From positions 62,001 to 126,000 of the forward strand of contig NZ_QUEM01000004.1 of NCBI RefSeq assembly GCF_003477995.1: a stretch of DNA of 64,000 nucleotides, written 5' to 3'. The notes under the pieces are model-generated. The model was not told the DNA's origin and did no database searches. It saw only the letters and a program-made list of their open reading frames with translations. The translations under genes were made by a program, and so were the position numbers. The DNA comes from Bacteroides sp. OF04-15BH. GTDB taxonomy: Bacteria; Bacteroidota; Bacteroidia; Bacteroidales; Bacteroidaceae. Of this stretch, positions 45,211 to 54,614 are shown piece by piece. The stretch's first letter is position 1. Each line of letters begins with the position of its first letter.

Positions 45211-46101
45211 CTATTTGAGTCTGTTAATCAATTCAGCAGGAAGTTCTGGCATGGCTCCGTTCTGCGTACAAACGTAGGCTGAAGTTTCCACTGCCAGTTC
45301 GTGTGCCTCGCGCACGGTCTTGCCGCTCAGGATTGCCGCAACAAAGGCTGCGGTAAACGAGTCGCCGGCTCCTACCGTGTCGGCCACCTCCACTTTCGGA
45401 GTTTCTACAAACGACATCTCGCCCGGTGTGAACACATAGCTTCCGTTCACGCCACAGGTCAGGATGAGCATCTTCAGGTTGTACTTGCCCAAAAGAATCC
45501 AGCACTTGTCCTGAAGGTCGATGCCCGGATAACCGAACATACGGCTCACGGTAACCAGTTCCTCGTCGTTTATCTTCAGGATGTTGCATCTTTTGAAAGA
45601 GTTGCACAGGATTTCCTTGGTGTAGAAGCTCTGACGCAAGTTGATATCAAAGATCTTCAACACATTGGCATCGTGAGGCATGGCATCGAGAAAAGCGTTG
45701 ATGGTGTTGCGTGACACCACGCTGCGCTGAGCCAGCGAACCGAAACATACGGCACAGGCCTGATGGGCCAATTCATCCAGTTCCTTGGTGTATGGGATGT
45801 TGTCCCAGGCCACACCTTCCTTGATGTCGTAACAGGGCACTCCTTCGGCATCGAGTTCCACCTGAACGGTTCCGGTGGGATAAGGCACTGTTTCGATCTG
45901 CATCTTCAGTTTCTTGGCCTGAAGATTCTCCAGGATCTCAGCTCCCAGTTTATCTTCGCCCACAGCACTCACCACTTTGCTGTTCAGTCCGAACTGCGAT
46001 ACATGATAGGCGAAATTGGCAGGAGCGCCACCGATTTTCTTTCCTTCGGGCAGCACATCCCAAAGTGCCTCACCCATACCGACAACTATATTTTTTTCCA
46101 T
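45211..46101 (-). CDS. Fructokinase (PfkB/ribokinase family)
   Basis: Cytosolic sugar kinase of 296 residues. It opens NIVVGMGEALWDVLPEGKKI with GGAPANFAYHVSQFG near 24 (substrate site) and carries the PfkB signature DTVGAGDSFTAAF near 245, whose Asp is the catalytic base. The position behind a GH32 enzyme and a sugar permease, with a fructose-type sensor next, supports fructose as substrate, giving fructose 6-phosphate. The family alone would also allow other ketoses or ribose. Confidence 0.92.
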   Translation of the reverse strand: MEKNIVVGMGEALWDVLPEGKKIGGAPANFAYHVSQFGLNSKVVSAVGEDKLGAEILENLQAKKLKMQIETVPYPTGTVQVELDAEGVPCYDIKEGVAWDNIPYTKELDELAHQACAVCFGSLAQRSVVSRNTINAFLDAMPHDANVLKIFDINLRQSFYTKEILCNSFKRCNILKINDEELVTVSRMFGYPGIDLQDKCWILLGKYNLKMLILTCGVNGSYVFTPGEMSFVETPKVEVADTVGAGDSFTAAFVAAILSGKTVREAHELAVETSAYVCTQNGAMPELPAELINRLK

Positions 46102-46109
46102 TTCCTAAT

Positions 46110-47273
46110 TTATCTTTTAATTTTAAAGGTATATGCCAACAAATAAATCACTCCCACAGTCATCACGGCCACAGCTCCACTCTGTCCTACAGCGTCGCTG
46201 GCCACACCCATGGCCAACGGGAACACGGTACCGCCGAACAGACCCATAATCATCAGACCGGACACTTCGTTCTTCTTGTCGGGCACATGCAACAGTGCCT
46301 GAGAGAAGATGATCGGGAAGATATTGGAGTTTCCGAAACCGATCAGCGCAATGCACACGTAGATCATCGCCTTGTCTTCAAAGACAAACAGACCGGCCAT
46401 GGCAAAGAGCATCATCATCACACTGAATCCAAAGAAGGATTTAGACGACATTTTCTGCAGGATAAACGAACCGAGCAGACAGCCTGCCGTACGGAAGATG
46501 AAATAGAGGCTTGTGGCGAAGCCGGCCTCGGCCAGACTCATGCTCAGGCGCTCCATCAGAATCTTCGGAGCGGTGGTGTTGGTACCGACATCGATTCCCA
46601 CATGACACATGATGCCGAGGAATGACAACAGTACAAACGGACGGGCCAACAGCGACACACTGTCTTTGAAACCGGAAGCACGGTCCTGCTCCTCTTCCTC
46701 AATCGGTGTGGAGGCCAACAGGAATACAGCCAGAATAGAGATGACCATATAAACCGGGAACAGTACCCGCCATCCCAATCCGAAAGCCGGGATGGCACCG
46801 GTGGCTCCCCACACGGCGATATACGGAGCAAGGAATGAGGCAATGGCCTTGACGAACTGTCCGAAAGTAAGGCTGCTCGCCAGCTTGTTTCCGGTCACGA
46901 TGTTACTCAACAACGGGTTCAGAGAGGTCTGCATCAGCGCATTTCCGATTCCCAACAAGGAGAAGGAACAGAGCATCAACAGGTAGCTCTCGCCGAAGAT
47001 CGGCAGCAGGAGGGACACGAAGGTCACCACCAGACTGAGCAACACGGTCTTCTTACGACCGATGCGGTTCATCAGAATGCCCGTAGGCACCGAGAAGATC
47101 AGGAACCAGAAGAACACCAGCGAAGGGAAGATATTTGCTTCGGCGTCCGTCAGCTGCAAATCCGATTTCACGTAATTGGAGGCAATGCCCACCAGATCGA
47201 CAAATCCCATGGCAAAGAAACAGAGCATCACCGGGACGAGTCGGAATATCTTAACTTGATTGTCAGAAGTCAT
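46110..47273 (-). CDS. MFS sugar permease (FucP/GGP type), probable fructose transporter
   Basis: Inner-membrane transporter of 387 residues with 12 predicted helices. It opens IFRLVPVMLCFFAMGFVDLV, has the MFS loop motif GILMNRIGRKKTVLLSL near 63 and lacks a signal peptide. It resembles the fructose permease of the B. thetaiotaomicron levan locus (BT1758). It lies between the GH32 gene and fructokinase, so it brings in fructose released outside or in the periplasm. The substrate is inferred from context. Confidence 0.9.
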   Translation of the reverse strand: MTSDNQVKIFRLVPVMLCFFAMGFVDLVGIASNYVKSDLQLTDAEANIFPSLVFFWFLIFSVPTGILMNRIGRKKTVLLSLVVTFVSLLLPIFGESYLLMLCSFSLLGIGNALMQTSLNPLLSNIVTGNKLASSLTFGQFVKAIASFLAPYIAVWGATGAIPAFGLGWRVLFPVYMVISILAVFLLASTPIEEEEQDRASGFKDSVSLLARPFVLLSFLGIMCHVGIDVGTNTTAPKILMERLSMSLAEAGFATSLYFIFRTAGCLLGSFILQKMSSKSFFGFSVMMMLFAMAGLFVFEDKAMIYVCIALIGFGNSNIFPIIFSQALLHVPDKKNEVSGLMIMGLFGGTVFPLAMGVASDAVGQSGAVAVMTVGVIYLLAYTFKIKR

Positions 47274-47316
47274 AATCTTTAAGTTTATACATTATTGATA
47301 CAGGCAACCGATGTTT

Positions 47317-49191
47317 TTATAGGCTCAGGCGATAGGCCTTGACTTGTCCGAAAGCAGCCTTACCACCCTCGGCAAAGCACTTCAGAGTATTATACACTTC
47401 GGTTGGGAACACCAGATTGGTCATGGCAATACGTCCGCCGTCTACAAAGAGTTCTACAGAGCACTTGTCCACAAATACATTCAGATGATAAGTCTTTCCG
47501 GCGCACAAAGACAGTGGAGCCCAGGTAGCCAGTGCGAAGTCATCCTTATAATTGATAGAATTAGTTTTGCGATGGTCGTGTGTTTCCTTCTCATGCGGAA
47601 CAGCTTTCTTGCCGAAGTCTGTGATACCGCTTTCCGTACGATCCATCACGGCGCGTCCGCTCTTCAAGTCCAGATAAATTGTAGTGTGCTCACCCTTTGC
47701 GTTGCTCAATTCGATACCTACCTTGGAAGCATTTCCCGGAGTGATGTCCATCTCCAGCTCATAAGCGCCCTTGTTGTCGGCCAGCAGGTTGTCTGTAATC
47801 TGTTCCTTCTCTACCTCGAAAGAACCCAGATCGCGGGTTTCCTTACGCAGAGCCTGTACCTCCTTGGCAGCATTGGCGGCCATATAGATCTCACCATTCT
47901 GAGTGTAGAGCGACAATTCACGAGGCAACGCGTTGATGCCGCGGAACTGCTTGGTCGGAGTCAGGTTGGCATACTGCCAGTTGCTCATCCAAGGCACAGC
48001 CACGACGCGGTCGCCGGTATTGGAGAAACATACGGTTGCGTAATGATCCTTACCGAAATCCAGCCATTTGGTTGTCTCCGGCTTGTTGTCGCATACGAAA
48101 GTGGTTCCGTCGAAATCACCTACGAAATATTCTGTAGCGCTACCGCCGAACAGACAGCCCGGGTTGATGTTTACAATCATCACCCATTTCTTCTTGTTCG
48201 GATCACCGTCTACCGGCAACTGTACGAAGTCGGGGCACTCAAACTGGTTCGGCTGCACACCGTATCCTTTTCCGAAACCGCTCAGATACTTCCATTCTTT
48301 CATGTCGGAAGACGAATAGAAACGCATCTCCTTATCGGCCGATACAATCATGTACCACTTCTGGGCCGGCTCATACCAGAAGACTTTCGGATCGCGGAAG
48401 TCCTTCAAACCGTCAAAAGGAGTCAGAATAGGATTTCCTTCGTACTTGGTGTAGGTGCGTCCCTTGTCATTGCTGTAGGCCATACACTGAATCTGTCCGT
48501 GCTCGTCGCTGGCGGAAGTGTAGAAGGCAATCAGAGCATCCTTGCCGAATCCGGCGCTGTTCTTGTTGTCTACAACCACGCTACCGGAAAAGATATGTCC
48601 CAGTGTGTCGCGGGCGATGGCGGGTTTCAGATGATCCCAATGCATCAGATCCTTGCTCACTGAGTGGCCCCAGTGCATGTTGCCCCACAGAGAACCATAA
48701 GGGTTGTACTGATAATACAGATGATACTCTCCGTCCTGATATACCAGTCCGTTGGCATCGTTCATCCAGCCGTAGAGCGGTGTGTGGTGATACAGCGGAC
48801 GATAATAATCGGTGTTGGTTACATCGAAGGTATCCGACATTTCGATCAGATTCCAGCAGGCGGCATTCTTGTTTACCTTACCGATCACGACGGTTGCCTC
48901 GTCGGCTCCTTCCGGCAATTCAAAAGGAACGAAATAGTCGGCGCTGTCTACAGCCAGACGCACGTCCATGGCCATGTCGGCAGGATTGCCGGTGTCCAGT
49001 TTTACCTTACCTTCGGCCGAAGTTTCCTGAACCGGAAGCAACAGATACTTCGATGGATTTTGAATATGTACGATTGTGGTTGTGTCGTTTACATGTTCCA
49101 GACGAATGTTCTCTTTAGTCTGCACACAGGCAGTAAAAGCAGCTGACATCAGAGCAGCTGACAAAAGGAATAAGGGTTTTCTTGCGTTCAT
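47317..49191 (-). CDS. Glycoside hydrolase family 32 lipoprotein (fructan/sucrose hydrolase)
   Basis: Exported enzyme of 624 residues that releases fructose from fructans or sucrose. The signal peptide ends in a lipobox-like FTAC. An N-terminal domain (about 25-125) precedes the five-bladed propeller, which carries the nucleophile Asp in GWMNDANG near 140, the transition-state Asp in FRDPKV near 267 and the acid/base Glu in FECPDF near 315. A GH32 beta-sandwich follows (SKVGIELSNAKGE, CSVELFVDGGRIAM). Levan, inulin and sucrose specificities cannot be told apart by eye. It is the first gene of the operon. Confidence 0.95.
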   Translation of the reverse strand: MNARKPLFLLSAALMSAAFTACVQTKENIRLEHVNDTTTIVHIQNPSKYLLLPVQETSAEGKVKLDTGNPADMAMDVRLAVDSADYFVPFELPEGADEATVVIGKVNKNAACWNLIEMSDTFDVTNTDYYRPLYHHTPLYGWMNDANGLVYQDGEYHLYYQYNPYGSLWGNMHWGHSVSKDLMHWDHLKPAIARDTLGHIFSGSVVVDNKNSAGFGKDALIAFYTSASDEHGQIQCMAYSNDKGRTYTKYEGNPILTPFDGLKDFRDPKVFWYEPAQKWYMIVSADKEMRFYSSSDMKEWKYLSGFGKGYGVQPNQFECPDFVQLPVDGDPNKKKWVMIVNINPGCLFGGSATEYFVGDFDGTTFVCDNKPETTKWLDFGKDHYATVCFSNTGDRVVAVPWMSNWQYANLTPTKQFRGINALPRELSLYTQNGEIYMAANAAKEVQALRKETRDLGSFEVEKEQITDNLLADNKGAYELEMDITPGNASKVGIELSNAKGEHTTIYLDLKSGRAVMDRTESGITDFGKKAVPHEKETHDHRKTNSINYKDDFALATWAPLSLCAGKTYHLNVFVDKCSVELFVDGGRIAMTNLVFPTEVYNTLKCFAEGGKAAFGQVKAYRLSL

Positions 49192-49230
49192 AATACAAAT
49201 GTTTTTAGGTTGATTGATTGTTTCGTGTCA

Positions 49231-49238
49231 CAAAGGTA
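49231..49238 (-). promoter_or_regulatory. -7 box of the fructan operon
   Basis: TACCTTTG on the minus strand, about 40 nt before the GH32 start. Confidence 0.5.
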
Positions 49239-49264
49239 ACAGAATGATTACAAGGGGTATAACA

Positions 49265-49307
49265 CAAATGTTACATTTCATGCAACAAATGTTTCATGCA
49301 ACATTTC
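49265..49307 (-). promoter_or_regulatory. Direct-repeat candidate operator for the fructan sensor
   Basis: The 12-mer tttcatgcaaca occurs twice (49276-49287 and 49292-49303), 16 bp apart, each preceded by aaatgtt-like sequence. The repeats lie roughly 35-75 bp upstream of the GH32 -7 box. AraC-type output domains of hybrid two-component systems bind direct repeats in this position, so this is a plausible site for the neighbouring regulator. Confidence 0.5.
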
Positions 49308-49352
49308 TAAGATAAAATGCAACCGGTGTTTTCTCTTTTACCCATGCTTTCC

Positions 49353-49360
49353 TATCTTTG
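49353..49360 (+). promoter_or_regulatory. -7 box of the yaaA gene
   Basis: TATCTTTG on the plus strand, about 60 nt before the yaaA start codon. Confidence 0.45.
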
Positions 49361-49418
49361 CAGCGATAATCCTTTATTGCAGCAAACAGAAACCTGAAAT
49401 TAAAAACAAAAACCGATT

Positions 49419-50186
49419 ATGCTCACATTTATTTCCTGCGCCAAAACGATGACAGCCCGTACCAAAGTGGCCGTTCCTTTCACCACCGAACCACTCTTTC
49501 CGGAAGAAGTGCAGCGGCAGGTGGCCCGCATGGCAGCTCTCGATACGGTCGAAATGGGACGCCTCCTTCATGTCAATCCCAAACTGGCCGCACAGAATTG
49601 TCTGCGCTATCACGATTTCTATTCCGAAACCAACCGCCCGCTTCCGGCTCTGCTCTCATACACGGGAATGGTCTTCAAGCGCATCGCTCCTCAGGACTTC
49701 ACTGCCGATGATTTTGCCTTTGCCCAGGAGCATCTGCGCATCACCTCTTTTCTCTACGGACTGGTGCGTCCGCTCGACCTCATCCGCAACTATCGTCTTG
49801 AAGGCAGCGTTCCGGCAGAAGAAGGAAGCCGCGAAACCATATTTGAACACTGGCGCCCACGGCTCACCGAATGCTTCATCCGCCAGATTCAGGAACAGGG
49901 CGGCATCCTGGTCAATCTGGCCAGTGCCGAAATGAAAGACCTGTTCCACTGGAAGGAAGTGGAAAGTTCCGTGCGTGTCATCACTCCCGAGTTTTATACT
50001 CTGAAGAACGGAAAGCCGACCACCGTCGTGGTGTATGCCAAAATGTGCCGCGGCGAAATGACCCGCTTCATCATCCGCAACCGGATAGAAGATCCCGAGC
50101 AGCTCAAGGCTTTCACCTGGGAAGGGTTCACTTACCATCCCGAACTCAGCGAAGGCGACCGTCTGGTGTTCTGCATGCAAGCATAA
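49419..50186 (+). CDS. yaaA: YaaA/UPF0246 family peroxide-stress protein
   Basis: A 255-residue cytosolic protein matching the YaaA family: MLTFISCAKTM at the start, RYHDFYSETNRPLPALLSY-like segment near 70, TGMVFKRIAP, LYGLVRPLDLIRNYRLE near 120 and VVYAKMCRGEMTRFIIRNR near 205. In E. coli YaaA lowers free iron and protects DNA during hydrogen peroxide stress; a DNA-binding fold has been reported for the family. It is followed by a thiol peroxidase with its own promoter, so two oxidative-stress genes lie side by side. Confidence 0.92.
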   Translation: MLTFISCAKTMTARTKVAVPFTTEPLFPEEVQRQVARMAALDTVEMGRLLHVNPKLAAQNCLRYHDFYSETNRPLPALLSYTGMVFKRIAPQDFTADDFAFAQEHLRITSFLYGLVRPLDLIRNYRLEGSVPAEEGSRETIFEHWRPRLTECFIRQIQEQGGILVNLASAEMKDLFHWKEVESSVRVITPEFYTLKNGKPTTVVVYAKMCRGEMTRFIIRNRIEDPEQLKAFTWEGFTYHPELSEGDRLVFCMQA

Positions 50187-50262
50187 GCATGCCCTTTTCC
50201 TTAAAAAAGCAGAAAACAACCAAAGTAACGTAGAAATATTGTACTTATTACAATTTAGAATT

Positions 50263-50270
50263 TATATTTG
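50263..50270 (+). promoter_or_regulatory. -7 box of the thiol peroxidase gene
   Basis: TATATTTG, with a TTG at 50239-50241 giving a 21-nt spacer, close to the known Bacteroides promoter spacing. The start codon is about 30 nt downstream. Confidence 0.55.
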
Positions 50271-50300
50271 CGCATGAAACCAATTTAAATAAAGGAACTC

Positions 50301-50867
50301 ATGAAAAAATCGCGTTACTTATTATTGGCTCTTGCCTTTTTAGGATTCCAAACAGCCACTCAAGCACAGGAGAAAGTCATCACCCGTGGTCAGGAAGTCA
50401 GCACCAACGGCAACATGCCGGCAGTAGGTGCCGCAGCGCCCGAGTTTACCGGAACAGATAAGGACCTGAAAGAAGTGTCGCTCTCTTCTTTCCGCGGAAA
50501 ACATGTCATTCTGAACATCTTCCCCAGTCTGGACACCCCTACCTGCGCCATGTCGGTACGCCACTTCAACGAGGCGGCTTCGGCACTGGACAACACCGTG
50601 GTGCTCTGCCTCTCCAAAGACCTGCCCTTTGCACAGGCGCGCTTCTGCACTGTAGAGGGAATTGAGAATGTCATCCCGCTGTCGCTGTTCCGCAGCGAGG
50701 CATTCGACCAGACTTATGGTCTTCTCATTACCGAAGGACCGCTGAAGAATCTGGCCGCGCGTGCGGTGCTGGTTCTCGATCCCGAAGGAAAGGTCGTATA
50801 TCGCCAGTTAGTCAAGAACATTTCCGAAGAGCCGGACTACGACCGTGCTTTGGAAAGTATCAAATAG
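50301..50867 (+). CDS. tpx: Thiol peroxidase (Tpx) with signal peptide
   Basis: Atypical two-cysteine peroxiredoxin of 188 residues that reduces hydrogen and lipid peroxides. The peroxidatic Cys lies in LDTPTCAMSVRHFNE near 81 and the resolving Cys in ARFCTVEGIENV near 116, both conserved in Tpx. The N-terminus is a clear signal peptide (SRYLLLALAFLGFQTATQAQ), so this copy is exported to the periplasm, unlike most Tpx proteins of about 167 residues. The partner reductant there is unknown. A strong terminator follows. Confidence 0.95.
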   Translation: MKKSRYLLLALAFLGFQTATQAQEKVITRGQEVSTNGNMPAVGAAAPEFTGTDKDLKEVSLSSFRGKHVILNIFPSLDTPTCAMSVRHFNEAASALDNTVVLCLSKDLPFAQARFCTVEGIENVIPLSLFRSEAFDQTYGLLITEGPLKNLAARAVLVLDPEGKVVYRQLVKNISEEPDYDRALESIK

Positions 50868-50893
50868 TGAAAACCAACCATTCCTTATACCCT

Positions 50894-50947
50894 GCCCGTC
50901 CTCTGAACCATTCCTTATTTCAGGAAGATCAGAGGACGGGCTTTTTT
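50894..50947 (+). terminator. tpx terminator
   Basis: A perfect 13-bp stem (50894-50906 with 50929-50941) followed by six T. Confidence 0.92.
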
Positions 50948-51031
50948 ATCATCGACAGTTTTCCCTCACGTTAATATATTCTTATAAGGTGAATATATGT
51001 TTCATATCCCCCTGAAAAAAATTATTTTTCT

Positions 51032-51039
51032 TAATTTTG
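51032..51039 (+). promoter_or_regulatory. -7 box of the secreted glycosidase gene
   Basis: TAATTTTG on the plus strand, about 95 nt before the start codon of the large glycosidase. Confidence 0.45.
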
Positions 51040-51132
51040 AAGGAGAATCAAAGGTAACAGAAACCTCCTGAGTCGCCAAACAGCTTCAAGAAAAGTCGCT
51101 TTTGCGTCAAAGGAACTAAATCACAACAGCTT

Positions 51133-54100
51133 ATGAACAGAAAGGGAAAAGTCGTTGGTTACTGTCTGCTCACCTTCCTGACCGCATCGCCGGCCTGGGC
51201 CCAGGTGCAGATCAGCAAGAATGCGAATACCGTAACCATCGGAAACCAGTATCTCAGCCGCACATTCAGCATTGCCGACGGGGTATTGAAGACACAGAGT
51301 ATCGAAAACAAGCGAACAGACGGTAAGGCAACAGTCTACACTCCGGCTGCCGGCAGTGAAGAATTTGTCATCCGCGCTCTGGGAAAACCGGTAGCTCCTA
51401 TGGCCATCGGTCGCAAAGGATGGACGGCCACAGCCTCAAGCTGGTGCAACGACGGTCCGAAAAGCGGTAAAGCCGAATATATTATCGACGGGGACAAACA
51501 GACCCTGTGGCACACCAACTACCGGGATGACGGAACCGGAAGCAAGGATTTCCCTTTCTGGTTCGATATCGACATGAAGAAGGAAAACACCTTCAAGAGC
51601 TTTGCCTACGTGCCGCGTCAGGGTGCCGAGAACGGACGCATCAAGGGATTCGAACTGTATGTGTCCAACAGCCTGAAGGATATTGAGCAGCCCCAGAATC
51701 TGGTGATGAAAGGCGAACTTACCATGAACGGTGATGCCGCCTGCTGGATGAATCTGCCCAAGGAAGCCAAGGGCCGCTACATCCGTTTCAAGGAGATTTC
51801 TTCGCAGAACGGACTGAAATACGGTACCTGCGCCGAGTTCTATGTGAGCAAGGACAACTATATCGACGGCAGCTACCAGCTGAAACCATCGGCCATGAAG
51901 CTGAACGGTGTGAAGGAAGAGAATATCGAGGGCGGAAAACGTCTGGTCTTCGATCTGGCTCCTTATCAGGCCAACAACATCGACTGGGATGTGGATGTGG
52001 TTTATGAAATGAAAGACAACGACCACTTCATGCGCAAATACCTGCGCATCGCCGCTCCGCAGCAACAGCAGGCACAGGCCCGCATCGACTATATCGACAT
52101 GGAGCACCTTGGAGTGGCTTCTGCCGACAACACCTGGACTCACCCGGAGATGGGCGAAGGTGTAGGCGGTATGTCGGGCTACCACATTTCTTTGGGCCAG
52201 CCGGTCTATATCGACGGTATGTTCCTCGGTTCGGAATTCCCGCAGACCGAGAACGAGATTGCCGCCCAGACCGCTCATGTGCGCTACTACAGCGGCAAGT
52301 CTCTGGCTGAATTAGGCCAGGAAAACCGTCTGGATGCACAGGGAGCCTTCACCACCTGGAGGAATGTCTTGGGAGCTACCCGCAGCGCCACCGATATGGA
52401 TGTGATCCAGTCGGACTTCTTTGCCTATATCAACAGCATTGCCCGCCCGGCCAACCTTCGCATCCAGTATAATTCCTGGTTTGACTGGATGATGGACATC
52501 ACCGAAGAAAACATCCTGTCTTCCTTTAAGGAAGTGGAGCGCGGTCTGTCGCAGCAGGGCATCCGTCCGGTGGACAGTTATGTGGTAGACGACGGATGGA
52601 ACGCCTACGGTCCGTATGAGAAAGAGAACACCACCGGCTTCTGGCAGTTCAACAGCAAATTCCCGAACGGCCTGACCAAACCGAGCGACTTCGCGCACCG
52701 CGTGTCTTCCAACTTCGGTATCTGGCTCGGCCCGCGTGGCGGTTACAACTACCAGTACGACTTTGCCAAATTCCTGGAGAAGAACGGCAATGGAACGGTC
52801 AACAAGTCCAACTACGATATTGTTACCGGCGACAAGCAGTATCTCAAGAAGTTGCAGGAATTCTTCCTCGACTGCCAGAACAAGTACGACGTGAACTACT
52901 GGAAGCTCGACGGATTCTGTGCCAAGGTGCCGCAGCCTTCTGAAAACGGACGTTACATCACCGGCGGCAAGAATGGCATGTACTACATGACCGAACACTG
53001 GGAGCGTTGGGCCAACCTGCTCGACACTCTCTATCTGGATGCCGACAAGCGCAACAGCAACCTGTGGATCAACCTGACCTGCTACATGAACCCGAGTCCG
53101 TGGCTCCTGCAGTGGTGTCAGTCCGTATGGTTGCAGATTTCTGCCGATATGGGCCGCATCAAGGTAGACGACCAGCGCGACCGCGAACTCGACATGCTGC
53201 TGAGCTACCGCGATGACCGCTACTTTGACTTCATCAAGACCCGTCAGTTCCAATTCCCGTTCAGCAACATCTTCAACCACGATCCGCTCTACGGAAAGAC
53301 CTACTGCGTGGCTCCGAACTCTATGGACGACGAAGAGTTCCGCACCTATCTGTATATGATGGCCACCCGTGGTGCTGCCTTCTGGGAACTGCTCTACAGC
53401 TACAACATGATGGACGAGGGCAACAAGTGGATGATCAATGCCGAAGCCCTGCGCTTCCTGGAGAACAACTACGACATCCTGCGCCATGCCAAACTGATCG
53501 GCGAGACTCCGGCCAACGGAAACTGCTACGGTTACTCTTGCTGGAACAACAAGGAAGGTATCATCTCCGTGCGCAACCCGAAGAGCGAACCGCAGACCTT
53601 CACCATCAAGCTGAACCGTACCATCGGTGTGCCGGAGCAGGCCAAAGACCTGTGGCGCACGCTGGTTATCAACCATAACAGCAAGAGCGAGGACGACAAC
53701 AGCAAGCCATTCCAGTATAACGACGAGATCAGCGTCACCCTGCAGGGCGGCGAGGTACGCATCTGGAAATTCTCACCGGACAAGGATACCACTCCTGCCG
53801 AACTGGTTTGCCTCAAGGCCAGCGACGACACCATCCGCGCCGAGTTCAACGAACCGGTCAAGGTTACTGCTGCCAACTTCAGTCTCTCCGACGGCACACA
53901 GGCTGTCAGCGCCGAGACGTTGCCGGACAACCGCACCGTGCTGCTCACCTTCGGTAAGGAGCTGAAAGAAGGAAAGGCCTACAAGCTCAATCTGAACAAC
54001 ATTGCCGACTGGAACGGCAACAACACTCTGGGCGAGTCACCGGAATTCTACGCCTACGACGACCAGAGCATTCTGGAGTTGGACGATGAGCGCCAGCTGA

Positions 54101-54510
54101 AGAGCAAGAAAACCGTCAAGGCCAAGATGAGCGTGAGCGGTACTGCCGACTTCAACGTAAGCTGTGCCGTAAACACCACGACCATTGAAGGAAACCTCAT
54201 CAGTCAGGAAGGTGCCTTCAGTGTGGCTCTCGAAGACGGTAAGGTGAAATTCACCGTAGGTCAGCTGTCCGTCACTTCCAACACCGATGTTGCCGACGGC
54301 AAGTGGAACACCATCTCCTGCTGCCGCGAGAAGAACGGTATGCTGAAAATCTACATCAACGGTGTGCTCGACAAGTCTGTCTACAATGCCGACATTCTGA
54401 ACGAGAACCTGTCTTTCGCCCCGATAACCATCGGTCAGAAAGGACTTACAGGAAGCATCAAGGATGTAGAACTGGAGAACAAGGCCCGCACCTTTGCTGA
54501 AGTAGACTAA
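51133..54510 (+). CDS. Large secreted glycosidase, clan GH-D-like, with F5/8 (CBM32-like) and LamG domains
   Basis: A 1125-residue exported protein (signal peptide ending SPAWAQ). Residues about 95-235 look like an F5/8 type C carbohydrate-binding domain (IIDGDKQTLWHTNY, FDIDMKKENTFKSFAYVPRQ). The catalytic barrel shows VDDGWNAYG near 485 and NYWKLDGFC near 591, the second holding the expected nucleophile Asp of alpha-galactosidase-type (clan GH-D) enzymes. Beta-sandwich sequence follows, and a C-terminal LamG-like domain (ISQEGAFSVALEDGKV, KIYINGVLDKSVYN). An alpha-galactosidase or alpha-N-acetylgalactosaminidase acting on host or plant glycans is likely. It stands alone with its own promoter and terminator. 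Confidence 0.8.
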   Translation: MNRKGKVVGYCLLTFLTASPAWAQVQISKNANTVTIGNQYLSRTFSIADGVLKTQSIENKRTDGKATVYTPAAGSEEFVIRALGKPVAPMAIGRKGWTATASSWCNDGPKSGKAEYIIDGDKQTLWHTNYRDDGTGSKDFPFWFDIDMKKENTFKSFAYVPRQGAENGRIKGFELYVSNSLKDIEQPQNLVMKGELTMNGDAACWMNLPKEAKGRYIRFKEISSQNGLKYGTCAEFYVSKDNYIDGSYQLKPSAMKLNGVKEENIEGGKRLVFDLAPYQANNIDWDVDVVYEMKDNDHFMRKYLRIAAPQQQQAQARIDYIDMEHLGVASADNTWTHPEMGEGVGGMSGYHISLGQPVYIDGMFLGSEFPQTENEIAAQTAHVRYYSGKSLAELGQENRLDAQGAFTTWRNVLGATRSATDMDVIQSDFFAYINSIARPANLRIQYNSWFDWMMDITEENILSSFKEVERGLSQQGIRPVDSYVVDDGWNAYGPYEKENTTGFWQFNSKFPNGLTKPSDFAHRVSSNFGIWLGPRGGYNYQYDFAKFLEKNGNGTVNKSNYDIVTGDKQYLKKLQEFFLDCQNKYDVNYWKLDGFCAKVPQPSENGRYITGGKNGMYYMTEHWERWANLLDTLYLDADKRNSNLWINLTCYMNPSPWLLQWCQSVWLQISADMGRIKVDDQRDRELDMLLSYRDDRYFDFIKTRQFQFPFSNIFNHDPLYGKTYCVAPNSMDDEEFRTYLYMMATRGAAFWELLYSYNMMDEGNKWMINAEALRFLENNYDILRHAKLIGETPANGNCYGYSCWNNKEGIISVRNPKSEPQTFTIKLNRTIGVPEQAKDLWRTLVINHNSKSEDDNSKPFQYNDEISVTLQGGEVRIWKFSPDKDTTPAELVCLKASDDTIRAEFNEPVKVTAANFSLSDGTQAVSAETLPDNRTVLLTFGKELKEGKAYKLNLNNIADWNGNNTLGESPEFYAYDDQSILELDDERQLKSKKTVKAKMSVSGTADFNVSCAVNTTTIEGNLISQEGAFSVALEDGKVKFTVGQLSVTSNTDVADGKWNTISCCREKNGMLKIYINGVLDKSVYNADILNENLSFAPITIGQKGLTGSIKDVELENKARTFAEVD

Positions 54511-54537
54511 TCCCCGAATCCCTTTCGGGACCTAATA

Positions 54538-54585
54538 TTAAATGGTTTTTAAAACGCCTCGAAAAGCGTTTTAAAAACCATTTAA
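54538..54585. terminator. Bidirectional terminator after the glycosidase gene
   Basis: A perfect 20-bp stem (54538-54557 with 54566-54585) with an 8-nt loop, placed between convergent genes. A smaller hairpin cccgaa/ttcggg (54513-54529) precedes it. Confidence 0.8.
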
Positions 54586-54614
54586 TCATTTATACGACCA
54601 TTAACCCAAAAGGA

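Noticed and set aside
47344..48663. 439-codon open frame on the plus strand opposite the GH32 gene
   Set aside because: The GH32 frame carries all three catalytic blocks; the shadow product has no domain.
52312..53676. 454-codon open frame on the minus strand inside the large glycosidase
   Set aside because: Shadow of the glycosidase reading frame; Val/His-rich with no motifs.
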